Shown piece after piece: positions 36,176 to 46,393 of a DNA stretch of 64,000 nt (positions are counted from its first letter, which is position 1; each line of letters begins with the position of its first letter). The stretch is from Dyadobacter diqingensis (GTDB lineage: Bacteria > Bacteroidota > Bacteroidia > Cytophagales > Spirosomataceae), in contig NZ_JAMXKF010000001.1 in assembly GCF_024220585.1 (NCBI RefSeq), forward strand, positions 1 through 64,000, in the 5' to 3' direction. The position numbers and the translations under genes were made by a program. A model generated the notes under the pieces. The model was given only the letters and a program-made list of their open reading frames with translations, was not told the DNA's origin and ran no database searches.

Positions 36176-38506
36176 CTACATTATAAAGCCAAACCGGACA
36201 GCTTTCCTAATATTAAGCAGGGCAATACGTTTATTATGATCCGTCAGGATCTTTTTCCCAGTTACCAAATTATTAATAAACTGATATTCAAAACCATGAA
36301 GCTTTTTAGCTTTTCGATCCCATGCCATTAATTTTTCGAGCACTTCAACTGTGACTGTAATCGTTTGTTCAGGAGCGCTTTCTTCAACAAGCTCGTTGTC
36401 GTCTGAAAAAAGAATCTCAGGCACGTGATCGGTGATGATCCCAAGTATTCTGATACCGGCAAGCCGTTCAGTTTCAGAAAACGCTTTATTGTTCCTAATC
36501 CGACCTACAAGGTTAAAGCAATGGTCCTGCTGCTGCAGTGAAAGATGTCCTGTTAATTTTCCCCATTCATCTATCTTATGCCATATTGCCGGTGGTACAG
36601 ACCTTAACCGTTCGGTTTCTTCTTCGATTAGAATAAGTGCCGCCTCATCTTCAGTTATTTTTTTCCGCTGACCTGATTTCTTATCCGTAAAGTCTTCTTT
36701 TAGAGTAGTCAGATCGACATTCAGGTCGGCATTTTTGAGTTGAGACCAACAATCTTCTTTTTTTGCCCACTCACCATAAAGAGATCCGGGAGCATTCGTT
36801 CGAATCCAGGCATCGACTATAATCATCAGGTTATAAAGCGTATTAGACAAAGCATCAGAAATCTTTTGTTCTCTCCATATTTTAAATAAATCCAGCTGAT
36901 AGTTTGTTTTTATTGCCAGCCATCCGATCGTATAAGGAACAGTAATATACCTCATGTCACCTATCGCATTTGGCCTGACACCATAAATCTTCTCAGCGGC
37001 CCGGAAAATTATGGCCTTAGCAACCAGATCCTCAAAATAAATATTGTCAGGTATTGCAGTTGCAACAGACATAAACTGAACGTAATTCTTTTGATTTCCC
37101 CTTACAACGGTCCAGGGACCGGCAACAATAGTTCGTACTGAAAATTTTTCCCCATATGCATTTTCATACTTGGCGACGTCCTCCTTACTGAATACCTGAT
37201 ATTTAGGATTTTTTATATCAAATGCCCTCGCCCGTGCGTCCGTGAAACCATCCTTAAGGCGTGCATTTTTATATTGGCCCCGGACGCGTTCATAAAACCA
37301 TTTTGTCTGAACCGGTCTGGAATCGTGATGCGGCGTAAACGAAGCCCGGGAAATTTTTTCCAGACTAACATGAAATGGTTTATTTGAACTCAGATCTGAC
37401 ACTGAAACTTTATTTTGTGTATTAGCATATTCTGCAATTCTTGATACAATGCTGCTCAGATTCTGCTTATTTTTAACAAGTGAAAGTTTCAGCTGAACGA
37501 AAATTTTGGAAATGTCCGCCTTATCCTTTTTCAAGGTGTGATAAATAGATGCAGTGGTTTGTCCTCCGTTAACAATTTGAAGATCTTTTACTGCAATTAT
37601 CACCTGTCCTTTACCGTCAGTCGCGGTGGCAATAGTCACGTCTTCAGCAGTTGCAGAGATGCCATTATTAAAAGCAAGAAACATTTCGGGTTCAGTCATT
37701 ATGGTTTTCCGAATACCATTATTTATTTTTCCAGAAAACTGCAGGAAGGACCTTACATTTTGTTCCAGTAGACGGGCACCGAATCTTTCATAGATAATGG
37801 CAAGCGCGTCACCAGGCACTATTGCCAAATATGACTGATACTCTGTTGTGGGCCCGGGTGCTGCGACACAGGGTATTTCAAAACCGTCCTCACGAAAATT
37901 AATTTCTATCGGTATGTGCGATTTAACGCTGATATTATAGAGATAATCCAAGTCAACAATCCTAACGAAAACCGGATAGCCGGAAATGTTTGCCTGGGCA
38001 GGGGGATTTCCGGAGTATACGCTGTCAGTGAGAATTATCGCATTTATGCGAACCAGATTTTCCCGCAGATCGGCAGAACTACTCAGGGTTTGTGCAAACT
38101 GAAAAATTTCTGATGCCTCTTCTATTTCTTCCGCATAATCTTTGTAAACCGCCTTACGAAAAAAATTAGTAATACGCTTAACTGCTGTTTCCACATCCTC
38201 TCTGGAAATTTTCTGCGGCTCATCATACCCTTTGTAAAGAGTAATAATCAAATCGACTGTTTCGTAATTTTCTGAAATAGCGTAGCCATTTATTTTATGC
38301 TGGTTTTTGGTACCCAGTGCCTTTTCATCGTAAGCAGGACGAGCATTTTCTATTTCACCGGACTCGCCGAGCAAATCAAGCGCCCATTGTGTAAAGGTCT
38401 GTTCCTGTGTACCTCCGTTCTCTCCGGAAAGCTGAGCAGAACGAACGTCGCGTGACATTTCTGAAAAAAACCGGTTGATGCCGGCGCTAGCATATAAATC
38501 AATCAT
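36176..38506 (-). CDS. AIPR-family protein (MzaE-like)
   Basis: The 776-residue protein matches the AIPR (abortive infection phage resistance) family: the hallmark IVNGGQTTASIYHTLKK near residue 310, FLAFNNGISATAEDV before it and the N-terminal GYAISENYETVDLIITLYKG. AIPR proteins appear as effectors in phage defence. Here it is the last of four coupled genes (MutL-like ATPase, Z1, DUF4420, AIPR), the composition named Mza. It overlaps the DUF4420 gene by 8 bases. The catalytic mechanism of AIPR is not evident from the sequence. Confidence 0.85.
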   Translation of the reverse strand: MIDLYASAGINRFFSEMSRDVRSAQLSGENGGTQEQTFTQWALDLLGESGEIENARPAYDEKALGTKNQHKINGYAISENYETVDLIITLYKGYDEPQKISREDVETAVKRITNFFRKAVYKDYAEEIEEASEIFQFAQTLSSSADLRENLVRINAIILTDSVYSGNPPAQANISGYPVFVRIVDLDYLYNISVKSHIPIEINFREDGFEIPCVAAPGPTTEYQSYLAIVPGDALAIIYERFGARLLEQNVRSFLQFSGKINNGIRKTIMTEPEMFLAFNNGISATAEDVTIATATDGKGQVIIAVKDLQIVNGGQTTASIYHTLKKDKADISKIFVQLKLSLVKNKQNLSSIVSRIAEYANTQNKVSVSDLSSNKPFHVSLEKISRASFTPHHDSRPVQTKWFYERVRGQYKNARLKDGFTDARARAFDIKNPKYQVFSKEDVAKYENAYGEKFSVRTIVAGPWTVVRGNQKNYVQFMSVATAIPDNIYFEDLVAKAIIFRAAEKIYGVRPNAIGDMRYITVPYTIGWLAIKTNYQLDLFKIWREQKISDALSNTLYNLMIIVDAWIRTNAPGSLYGEWAKKEDCWSQLKNADLNVDLTTLKEDFTDKKSGQRKKITEDEAALILIEEETERLRSVPPAIWHKIDEWGKLTGHLSLQQQDHCFNLVGRIRNNKAFSETERLAGIRILGIITDHVPEILFSDDNELVEESAPEQTITVTVEVLEKLMAWDRKAKKLHGFEYQFINNLVTGKKILTDHNKRIALLNIRKAVRFGFIM

Positions 38507-39506
38507 GGTAATTCAGGTTAGTAAATACGGAAAATGAATCTGTCAGGTAGTTCTGACAGGACGAAACCGTCACAGAATACTTAACATCACCAACTCCCTG
38601 ACGAAGCTCATTTTCCTGTATACGGGGAAAATCTCCTTCAATTTTATAAAATTCAGCTACCCGCATTAGATATCCCGTATCAACATAGTATACTTCATCT
38701 TCAGAATGATAACCGACAAAAAGCAGCTTTGCGTTGAAACGGTTCAGTGCGGCGGCATCCGAATCCAATATATAACGAATTTCTTCGATCAAAGCCGGAA
38801 GTGTCTGTCCGGCGTTCTGCAACACTTCCAGAGAAATATGAAACAGATAAAGACTGTCCAGATGAGTGGGATCAAGCTGCCGGTCGCCATTAATAATTAT
38901 TTGCTGGTGGTTATTCCCCCTGGTAGTTTTAACCTCAACTGCACACATTCCGGACTGGAAGTCACGAACCTGTCCTTCGCAGCCTACCCAGGTACTAATT
39001 CTTGAAAAATGTTCCGGCTGCGCGAATTCCAGAAAAAGCTTCAGGCAGTGGAGCTCACCCCAAAGCCCCTGCTGGGATTCAGCTGAAAGCCAGTCTCCGG
39101 CAGCTTTTTTAAATAAACCATTCCAGTTTGCAAAACGGTTAAGCATAACGTGAATCAGAATTCGTTCATCTGTGATGCTGCGTGCCGAGTTAATCAAATC
39201 TTCACAAAGAATAGCAAAAATATCATTGTGTGCAGGATTTATCAGTTTGAAAAGCAGAAGATTACGATCTGATTCTCGCGGATGATTATCCAGTGTAACC
39301 TCCAGATCCATTAGTCCGTTATAAGGTTTAAGATCTATTATGTGAGAATTGCTTACCGAGGCTGCAAGGCACCTGTTTTTTCCAGGAGATTTCAGCGCGA
39401 CAAAAATCCGTGGTAAAATCCCGCTAGTAAAGCCCCGCAGCATAATTCCCGAAGTAAATTCCAGATCGTTTTCCTGCTGAACCCAGATTTCTTTAATTGT
39501 CATCAT
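38499..39506 (-). CDS. DUF4420 PD-(D/E)XK-like protein (MzaD-like)
   Basis: The start at 39506 (MMTIKEIWVQQENDLEF) gives 335 residues and overlaps the Z1 gene end by 14 bases. DUF4420 features are seen: LWGELHCLKLFLEF, then RDFQSGMCAVEVKTTRG, a D...ExK nuclease-like site near residue 190, and ISLEVLQNAGQTLPALIEEI. It may be a DNA-cutting or DNA-holding subunit of the Mza-type system. An upstream in-frame ATG at 39641 lies inside the Z1 gene and is unlikely. Family call good, enzymatic activity inferred. Confidence 0.8.
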   Translation of the reverse strand: MMTIKEIWVQQENDLEFTSGIMLRGFTSGILPRIFVALKSPGKNRCLAASVSNSHIIDLKPYNGLMDLEVTLDNHPRESDRNLLLFKLINPAHNDIFAILCEDLINSARSITDERILIHVMLNRFANWNGLFKKAAGDWLSAESQQGLWGELHCLKLFLEFAQPEHFSRISTWVGCEGQVRDFQSGMCAVEVKTTRGNNHQQIIINGDRQLDPTHLDSLYLFHISLEVLQNAGQTLPALIEEIRYILDSDAAALNRFNAKLLFVGYHSEDEVYYVDTGYLMRVAEFYKIEGDFPRIQENELRQGVGDVKYSVTVSSCQNYLTDSFSVFTNLNYHD

Positions 39507-42468
39507 CTTCCTCTCCGTCCTCTTGTCCAAATTCAAAATCCTGATCAAAGTAAGGCAGCAGCTGTTCGGGTATCTTGTATGAAACTGCCGAGTTATGCCG
39601 GCTGCCTGGGAAGCTGATAGCAAAGGCTGCCACAGGTTCACTGAAAGTTTCCGGTTCGTCTTTAAGAAATGCCCCCTGCGGTTCCAGCAGATAGATCATC
39701 AGAAGTGAGGTGGAAGGATCCCGAATTTCGTTACGGACAATTTCACCGTTCGGGTATGATGGGATGCCTTCTTTGGCTTTTCTGATCCACAGTGCCCGGG
39801 TGCGTTCCATAGCTTCATCATAATCTTCGGGCGTCAGATCTATAAATTCATCACGCGGACTTATAACACGCGATTTCCGCAGGTAATAATTATCAGCTGT
39901 GGTATTTTGTATATCTGCATTCCGAAGGTACCATCCTGCACTAACCAGGCCATCAGCCATAATAGTATGTTTTGCGGGATCCACAGCCTTTTTAGAAATC
40001 AGTGCCACATTCCACGTTGTCAGTTCCTTATTGGTAAGCTGAAGATTAATGAAACGAATAAGATTTGACGGATCTGCTGCGCGAAGATTTTCTGAAAGCC
40101 TGAAGCCATAAAGAAACTCGAGAACCTTACTGGCAGAAACATTTTCCCATAAATAATTATCTTTCTTTATGACGAAATTATCGCCCAAAGATTCTATAAG
40201 CCCGGTTGTGGCTTCCAAATTTTTCAAGACAATATCTTTGTTTTTGGAAAGCTCGTAGGATTCAATCAGCCGTCCCGCCCAAGATACAGTAATATCGACT
40301 GCGCGCCGGATTTTATTCGATGCAGAAATCTGAAGAACGCCGGGATGAGTGCGCACCTTTAGCGCATATTTTTCAGGAGTGGCGCCTGCAACATTTGACA
40401 TGTAATCAAATTCCTCACGAAGTTCCTCAGAGGCATGAGTAATGTGACAAAACCATTCATTGATATCACGGCTTGTGAACAACCGGCACAGATCGGTATA
40501 ACCAGTACGGTAACCAAACCATCGGCCCATCTGCATTAAAGTATCATACATTTTTGATGCCCTCAGATAGTAGCTTACTGACAGTCCTTCAAGTGTCAGT
40601 CCCCGCGAAAGCTTGTTTCCTCCAATTGCTATCACCGAGAGCCCACCTTTGTGTTCATAATAGTCAAGCACATCCTTGGAACCACCATTAATTTCTCTTA
40701 CCTGAATTCTTGATGCTGCCTCATGTAATGCTTCCATTACCTCCCCCCACTTGTGAACCTGCATGTGATGGTCCAGCTTTCCTAAACCGTTAAGAAGAAT
40801 CGTCTCAGTAGTGTTCACATAAGATTTATTTTCCTTACTATCCTGTTCAAAAACAGCCTGAAATTCGGCGATAATTTCCGGTACGTTCTGCTCTATTCCA
40901 AGTTTGTAATATGACAAAAGTTCATCCACTACCCGGAAAACCAGTTTCTGCCAGTTTTGAAAACGGGTTATATGTATGAGCATCGAATTATGAACTGCGG
41001 ATTGACCGCGGAGCGAACGTATCGCACAGGTAATTATGAAACTTTTAACGGCTGTTTTCAGCGACCCCGGTATCCGTCTGCGGAAATCGGTGATATAGTT
41101 CTGTTCGACGGCTTCATTACTCTTCCACTCCGGAAGGTCTGCTTTTTTATGCCTGTCCGGTATGAATGAATCATAATCACTAATACGCCGAACAACCGGC
41201 AGAACCGAGTCAGAACTCCCTTCGTCTTCGAGGACAGAAAATCCAAAAACTCTTTCGGGTCCTATGTAGTTTGACGGTGCGGGAAGATTAACAATGAAAT
41301 CTCTTGGAAAAAGCTGATCTTCCTCGATCGGTATAAAAATATTTGCAAATGGCGTTGCAGTGTAACCAACGTACCCTGCTTTCTCGAACAGTCCGATTAC
41401 CTCCCGAATTAACCGATTAGTTGTGGTAGCGGGATCATTTTCCCTATTGGTATTAATAGATGCCTGATCCGCCTCATCGTCAATAAGCAGCATTTTCTTG
41501 CTCCTTATAATGCGCTTCCCATCTGATCGTTGTTCTGCCTGTGCTGAAAGCCATCTAACGAGCTTTTCAAGTCTTGGCTTGGTTTTCTTGGCCACCACAA
41601 TAATCGGCTCATTTGTATGGAAAGTTAATGTAACTGAGCTGCCTATATCCCCGCCGCTGGCACTGGAAGTAACAGAATGAACCGGAAGACGATTCCGATT
41701 AATGCCTGCACCTATAGTGTGCTCGCCAGTATCAAAAGCCCGCTGAAACTGCGTATCAAAACCAAGAAAACCCTCATCAATACGCAGCTGGGTTTGACTT
41801 CGCAAGCTGTTTTGTGTTCCGGCCAGCACCACAATAAGATTAAAGCCCGCATCCACCGCTTTGCTGATCAGTCCGGTATAGTTTGAAGTTTTACCTGACT
41901 GCACCTGACCAACAACAAGTCCATATTTGATAATCCCACCCGGCAGAACCGGATCAAAAAGACCATCAAGTATACGCGCGGTCAGACGATCAGTCTGCGT
42001 CACCACAGCAGTCGGCATCCCCTTTTCTTCAAGCAAATATTCGCTGTAACGTTTCCAGAAATTCCAGCTGATGGAAGCTGATTTTTCATAAACCCATGGT
42101 CTTGGATTCCGCTCAATCGCAGTAAAATCTTCCATGCGTATATTAAACAACGACATCAGCTCTTCTTTGATGGCATTACGACCAAGACCAGCAAATCTGG
42201 GATTACATACAACATTATCCACGGTCTCTTCAAATCTGGCATCGTCAATGGAGCCTGAAAGAGGCAGATCTGTTCTTGCAAACCTCACAGCCTCAGCTAA
42301 TGACTCTGGATTCTCCAGGACTGTTGTCAGATCAGCGATGAGCTCGTGAGATGATACCGGAAAAATCTGTATTACCTTCAAAGCAATATCTGCAATTATA
42401 TGTTTTGATAACGGTCTTGGCATTCGTGAAATCATCACCAGGGCCGTCTTAACAGCTTGTTTAATCAT
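39493..42468 (-). CDS. Z1-domain ATPase (MzaC-like)
   Basis: The 991-residue protein has a helicase-like ATPase with Walker A GQVQSGKTS (187-195), Walker B LLIDDEADQAS, motif III GYTATPFANIF and the Z1 signature NKLSRGLTLEGLSVSYYLR with MYDTLMQMGRWFGYR. Z1 proteins accompany DNA methyltransferases and MutL-like ATPases in defence islands. It is separated by 2 bases from the upstream MutL-like gene and overlaps the downstream DUF4420 gene. It probably is the motor or nuclease platform of the system. Confidence 0.9.
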   Translation of the reverse strand: MIKQAVKTALVMISRMPRPLSKHIIADIALKVIQIFPVSSHELIADLTTVLENPESLAEAVRFARTDLPLSGSIDDARFEETVDNVVCNPRFAGLGRNAIKEELMSLFNIRMEDFTAIERNPRPWVYEKSASISWNFWKRYSEYLLEEKGMPTAVVTQTDRLTARILDGLFDPVLPGGIIKYGLVVGQVQSGKTSNYTGLISKAVDAGFNLIVVLAGTQNSLRSQTQLRIDEGFLGFDTQFQRAFDTGEHTIGAGINRNRLPVHSVTSSASGGDIGSSVTLTFHTNEPIIVVAKKTKPRLEKLVRWLSAQAEQRSDGKRIIRSKKMLLIDDEADQASINTNRENDPATTTNRLIREVIGLFEKAGYVGYTATPFANIFIPIEEDQLFPRDFIVNLPAPSNYIGPERVFGFSVLEDEGSSDSVLPVVRRISDYDSFIPDRHKKADLPEWKSNEAVEQNYITDFRRRIPGSLKTAVKSFIITCAIRSLRGQSAVHNSMLIHITRFQNWQKLVFRVVDELLSYYKLGIEQNVPEIIAEFQAVFEQDSKENKSYVNTTETILLNGLGKLDHHMQVHKWGEVMEALHEAASRIQVREINGGSKDVLDYYEHKGGLSVIAIGGNKLSRGLTLEGLSVSYYLRASKMYDTLMQMGRWFGYRTGYTDLCRLFTSRDINEWFCHITHASEELREEFDYMSNVAGATPEKYALKVRTHPGVLQISASNKIRRAVDITVSWAGRLIESYELSKNKDIVLKNLEATTGLIESLGDNFVIKKDNYLWENVSASKVLEFLYGFRLSENLRAADPSNLIRFINLQLTNKELTTWNVALISKKAVDPAKHTIMADGLVSAGWYLRNADIQNTTADNYYLRKSRVISPRDEFIDLTPEDYDEAMERTRALWIRKAKEGIPSYPNGEIVRNEIRDPSTSLLMIYLLEPQGAFLKDEPETFSEPVAAFAISFPGSRHNSAVSYKIPEQLLPYFDQDFEFGQEDGEEDDDN

Positions 42469-42470
42469 TA

Positions 42471-43937
42471 TTACAATAGGTCAATCAGTTGGGGATAATG
42501 GTTGAAAGGTTCTGTGTTAACAAGTATTTTTTTCGCCTCCTCACCTGTTGCTCCATTTTGTACAATGTGGCGAAAAATCAGTTCGAGTGTTTCCCGGACC
42601 GGGTCGGCGATTCCTCCATCAAATGACTGGCCCTGAAGTTCGGGTTGTTCTGCCTCTTTTATGTAAATGGATTTTACAGGAACCGTTTCCTCGACAAATT
42701 TTAGAAGGATGTCAACTGCCCGTGCCGGATTCTCAGTTGCTTCTCTGATTGCTTTTTCAATTAAGGGATGACTACGGTTGACTTTGAAGTGCCATTTGTC
42801 TCCACGTTTATGTTCTAGCCATAAGGGAATAAAAGGCTGTCCCGGCGTACGTGAGAGGATTTTACCACGGTGCCTGTAAACTTCAACCGCAATATTTCTG
42901 ATCTGACCGGCATAGGCTTTGAGTTGATCACGCAGAAGTAGCGGTGGCCTTGCAACTGATTTTTTAATGTCGATCTGCCATTGGGCATCAAGACTGTTCG
43001 GAATATCAACCATAATGCGCGCCAGCTTGTAATGTTCCTCTTTACGGTACATGCCCAGCCAGTCACCGGCCAGCAATAAACGCTGGTTTCTGTAAATATA
43101 GAATCCCTGCTGCTCATTCCATCCACGCGGACCTTCAGCGGTCCTGAATTCTTCGTTTGATAACTTTGATTTATGAGGCAATATATAACCTTTTAGAAAA
43201 ACCTTTCCATTCAGCAAGTGCTCCTTCGGCTGTGGCTGTGTGAAATCATGGGTAGACAGGAAGGGATTCCAGGGCTCAACCATCCTATCCTGAAAATATA
43301 TATTCAGTTTACCGGACTCCATAAACCGGTGAAAGACCATGGCAAGATGTCTTTTTACCTGGTTCATAATATGCATAAACTTCTCCAGCGCACCCTGGTC
43401 ATCTTTCCGGAAATTCTGCACAAGCCTGTCGATATCATTCCATAAAATTGATGTGCCGGAATCCAGCATATTAATTCTTCCCGAACCAGAATTTTCGGGA
43501 ATATATTTCAGCAGATCCCAGCGTCCGGTCTCCTTTACAAAATCAAGGTCCCACGTCCATAAGACCTTTTGCTCATTTTTCCGTTTGCTTATTGCAGTTA
43601 GTTTTCGACATTGCGAAAAACTTGCCGTTTTAAGGCCAAGGCCAAAACGGCCGAGATCCTTTTCGCTGCGTTCGGCGAGAGGATTTTTGCTACCGGGACG
43701 CATTGCCTGAATAAGTTCTTCATTATTCATGCCAGTACCGTCGTCAGTTATGGAAAGCCAGGTGCCATTCCCCTTCCATTCAAAATCAATCCAGACATTA
43801 CCAGCGGCACCCGAGACCGAATTGTCAATTATATCTGCAACAGCTGCTTCAATGGTGTAACCGATTGCGCGGAATGTTTCAATCATTGAGGATGCTTCCG
43901 GAACAGCGGGGCGAGTCTCGTATAAACTATAATCCAT
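42471..43937 (-). CDS. MutL-like GHKL ATPase (MzaB-like)
   Basis: The first 200 residues of this 488-residue protein form a GHKL ATPase: N-box EAAVADIIDNSVSGAA (N39), ITDDGTGMNNEE (D66, G67) and the lid GRFGLGLKTASFSQC (96-110). The rest resembles the transducer region of the MutL/Hsp90-like proteins that accompany Z1 genes. It is the first gene of the four-gene Mza-type run. ATP-driven clamp closure on DNA or partners is the family expectation. Confidence 0.88.
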   Translation of the reverse strand: MDYSLYETRPAVPEASSMIETFRAIGYTIEAAVADIIDNSVSGAAGNVWIDFEWKGNGTWLSITDDGTGMNNEELIQAMRPGSKNPLAERSEKDLGRFGLGLKTASFSQCRKLTAISKRKNEQKVLWTWDLDFVKETGRWDLLKYIPENSGSGRINMLDSGTSILWNDIDRLVQNFRKDDQGALEKFMHIMNQVKRHLAMVFHRFMESGKLNIYFQDRMVEPWNPFLSTHDFTQPQPKEHLLNGKVFLKGYILPHKSKLSNEEFRTAEGPRGWNEQQGFYIYRNQRLLLAGDWLGMYRKEEHYKLARIMVDIPNSLDAQWQIDIKKSVARPPLLLRDQLKAYAGQIRNIAVEVYRHRGKILSRTPGQPFIPLWLEHKRGDKWHFKVNRSHPLIEKAIREATENPARAVDILLKFVEETVPVKSIYIKEAEQPELQGQSFDGGIADPVRETLELIFRHIVQNGATGEEAKKILVNTEPFNHYPQLIDLL

Positions 43938-44100
43938 ATTTTTAAATTATTGACAGATGTCAGGAAGTGGGATTCCGGTTACCTGTACTGTTCTGATAAA
44001 GTTGGGTCTAATTCTTAATATTATAGCTGGCTTCTTAGTCAGTGCACTTTTTCGTCGATTCTTTTCTTTTAAAAATTATGGTTAAACTACATTTCTAAGC
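43938..44100. other. Spacer upstream of the Mza-type operon
   Basis: Short AT-rich spacer between the decayed gene behind dcm and the MutL-like gene; probably holds a promoter for the Mza-type genes. No motif is clear. Confidence 0.35.
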
Positions 44101-44280
44101 TTACAAGGCCGCTGTAAATAGATATCCATAAGGATTAACCAGTATCTCGTTTATCTGTATTGCGAATACCGAATTATCAATCAGATCACTGATTGACGTC
44201 TATGGAGAGTATCCTTCCTCTGCAATAGATTTAATCGGAAATTTCGGAGTAGGGATCACGTCTTTATGTTTTGACTTCAT
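44101..44280 (-). pseudogene. Small gene coupled to dcm, with a premature stop
   Basis: The dcm stop and an ATG overlap as TGATG at 44278-44282. From this ATG the frame reads MKSKHKDVIPTPKFPIKSIA, meets TAG after 26 codons, then continues in frame TSISDLIDNSVFAIQINEIL to a stop at 44101. The stop/start overlap shows that a translated gene once followed dcm, perhaps a shortened partner such as a restriction enzyme. Family unknown. Confidence 0.45.
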
Positions 44281-45896
44281 CAAAAGATTTCTATTTGTCT
44301 ACCCTGTGGCAACAGAAAATTCAATAGGGGATGCATAGCTATTTCATTCTGATTTTCAACATCCTCCTGAAAGATATTACTGATAATTTCAGCTATCTGA
44401 TAAGCAAGAAAAGGGGGAACAGCGTTACCCACCTGGTGATACTGTTCCGTTCTGTTACCACAGAATATATAGTTATCAGGAAAAGTCTGAATTCTGGCAG
44501 CCTCCCGGACAGTCAGGCTTCTGCATTGTACCGGATCAAAATGGATGAAGTAATGTCCGTCTTTACTGATGTGACTTGTTACAGTCGTTGCCGGCGAATC
44601 AGGCAGTTGTACACGGAAGCGGTCTGTGAACTTTCCGGAATCAACATTACAATGATCAGGAAGCAGATTTTCATCAAATAACTTATAATCGTTAAGTTTT
44701 GGAAATCTGTTATTCTTCCGCGTATAGAGCGCTGCAAAAAGATACCTTTTCAAATCCTGAAGCAGATGACTTCTAGAAACATGATGTGTTAAACCAGTTA
44801 AATTGCGATCACTGTACCATTCAAAAAGGCTGTGATGTTCGTCTAATTGCATATCATTTGTCTTCACAAATTCAGCGCCCATTGTTTCAGGAAACTGCTC
44901 TGTAAAATCCTCCATCCGCAGCTTAGACAGCAACTCCGAACTAAATCCCTCAATTTGCTGCTTCCAGGCTTCATAGGAGCTCTCAAATCTGGAATAAAAT
45001 CTCTTTTTTCCATTTGAACCGTCCTTTTTCATAACATCTTCACTGTGAGAATAGGACCGGCTGATACCACTTCTGATTTTTGGGAGCATCCCGATAACAG
45101 ACGCTAATCCGACTTTTTCCGAGTGTGTTAAAATATCAGGACGTTTGAGAATATCTTCTCTGACTCCTATGAGAATGACACGGTGCCTTTTTTGAGGCAC
45201 GCCAAAATCTTCAGCTTTTATTAGATAGTCTGAATGTTTTGTAACCTTATTCTTAACCAGAGAATAAATTCTGTAACCCGGAGAATTATGATCTCCAAAT
45301 ACTGAAGACGGATCAGCCAGATCCCTGAGAATCCATCCGAAAATTTTCTCATCATTTAATTTTGCTGATAAAAGCCCCTCAACATTTTCCATTACAAAAA
45401 CCGAAGGGTGATGCCGGGCAATGATTCTAAGATACTCTTTGTAAAGATAAACCCTGTGATCCTCTTCATTAATACCACCAACCCTCGATCTTCCGGCGTT
45501 AGAATACGCCTGGCAGGGTGGCCCTCCTATTAATACCCAGTCGTTTTGATTTTCCAGAGAAGTAACTATTCGCTGATCAACTTCTTCTGAAGGCGTCTGA
45601 CCCAGAGTTGCTTGCCAGGCTTCACTTTGGGCTTCAGTATATTGTTCAGGGTATAATTGATATAATTCATCTAGGGATATCTCACCCTCTACAAAACGGT
45701 AGTATTCATCCGGAAGCTGTCTTAGTGGAAACTGGCGTACAAAAGAACGTAAAGTCAGAGTTTTATGAGCTGCTGCATCTTTTTCAATCGAAAGTTTAAT
45801 ACTAAAAACCCGGTCACCATTGTCATTGGCAACAGAACTAAACCCTTCTGCCAATCCCCCAGGCCCTGCAAATAAATCTATAATAGGAATCGGCAT
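44280..45896 (-). CDS. dcm: DNA (cytosine-5) methyltransferase
   Basis: The 538-residue protein has all main C5-methyltransferase motifs: I (IDLFAGPGGLAEGF), IV with catalytic Cys (GGPPCQAYSNAG, about 125-136), VI (VMENVEGLL), VIII (GVPQKRHRVILIG) and IX/X (SLTVREAARIQTFP, YHQVGNAVPP). The long region between VIII and IX holds the target-recognition domain, so its site cannot be read off. It modifies cytosine using S-adenosylmethionine. Vsr upstream fits a C5 enzyme, because Vsr repairs the T:G mismatches that such methylation produces. It precedes the Mza-type genes on the same strand. Confidence 0.93.
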   Translation of the reverse strand: MPIPIIDLFAGPGGLAEGFSSVANDNGDRVFSIKLSIEKDAAAHKTLTLRSFVRQFPLRQLPDEYYRFVEGEISLDELYQLYPEQYTEAQSEAWQATLGQTPSEEVDQRIVTSLENQNDWVLIGGPPCQAYSNAGRSRVGGINEEDHRVYLYKEYLRIIARHHPSVFVMENVEGLLSAKLNDEKIFGWILRDLADPSSVFGDHNSPGYRIYSLVKNKVTKHSDYLIKAEDFGVPQKRHRVILIGVREDILKRPDILTHSEKVGLASVIGMLPKIRSGISRSYSHSEDVMKKDGSNGKKRFYSRFESSYEAWKQQIEGFSSELLSKLRMEDFTEQFPETMGAEFVKTNDMQLDEHHSLFEWYSDRNLTGLTHHVSRSHLLQDLKRYLFAALYTRKNNRFPKLNDYKLFDENLLPDHCNVDSGKFTDRFRVQLPDSPATTVTSHISKDGHYFIHFDPVQCRSLTVREAARIQTFPDNYIFCGNRTEQYHQVGNAVPPFLAYQIAEIISNIFQEDVENQNEIAMHPLLNFLLPQGRQIEIF

Positions 45897-45964
45897 TGGA
45901 TATTATGATTTGTATTACAATATATAGTTTAAATATAAAATATGTACTGTATGTAAATAATTTA

Positions 45965-46393
45965 TTAATTATTAATGCTGACTTTGATGAAGGAAGCTAA
46001 ATTTTCAATAGTCTTCTCTACCAGATTCTTTTTCAGCTCGCACTCCCAGACTATTAGAACCTGCCAGCCTGTTAACCTGATCTGCTCTGTTACTTTTCTA
46101 TCATTTATAGTGGTCTTTCCAATTTTTGCAGTCCACCATTCAGTTCTGGATTTTGGAATAACAAAATACCGGCATCCTTCATGGCCATGCCAGAAACAAC
46201 CATTTATAAAAATGACAGTTCTGTATTTTGGAAGAATAATGTCAGGCTTTCCCGGAAATGACTTATCATGTAACCTGTAACGAAAGCCCAAAGAAAACAG
46301 CCGCTTTCTAACCAGCAATTCCGGCTTTGTATCCTTGCTTCGGATACGGGACATATTAAAACTTCGTACCTCTTTATTGTGAACGTCAGCCAT
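45965..46393 (-). CDS. vsr: Very short patch repair endonuclease (Vsr)
   Basis: The start at 46393 (MADVHNKEVRSFNMSRIRSK) overlaps the stop of the upstream Xre gene by 8 bases and gives 142 residues. Vsr motifs are present: MSRIRSKDTKPELLVRK, GKPDIILPKYR with the catalytic Asp, and NGCFWHGHEGC with the zinc/active-site residues. Vsr nicks next to T in T:G mismatches that arise from deamination of 5-methylcytosine. A nearby C5 methyltransferase explains its presence. Confidence 0.92.
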   Translation of the reverse strand: MADVHNKEVRSFNMSRIRSKDTKPELLVRKRLFSLGFRYRLHDKSFPGKPDIILPKYRTVIFINGCFWHGHEGCRYFVIPKSRTEWWTAKIGKTTINDRKVTEQIRLTGWQVLIVWECELKKNLVEKTIENLASFIKVSINN

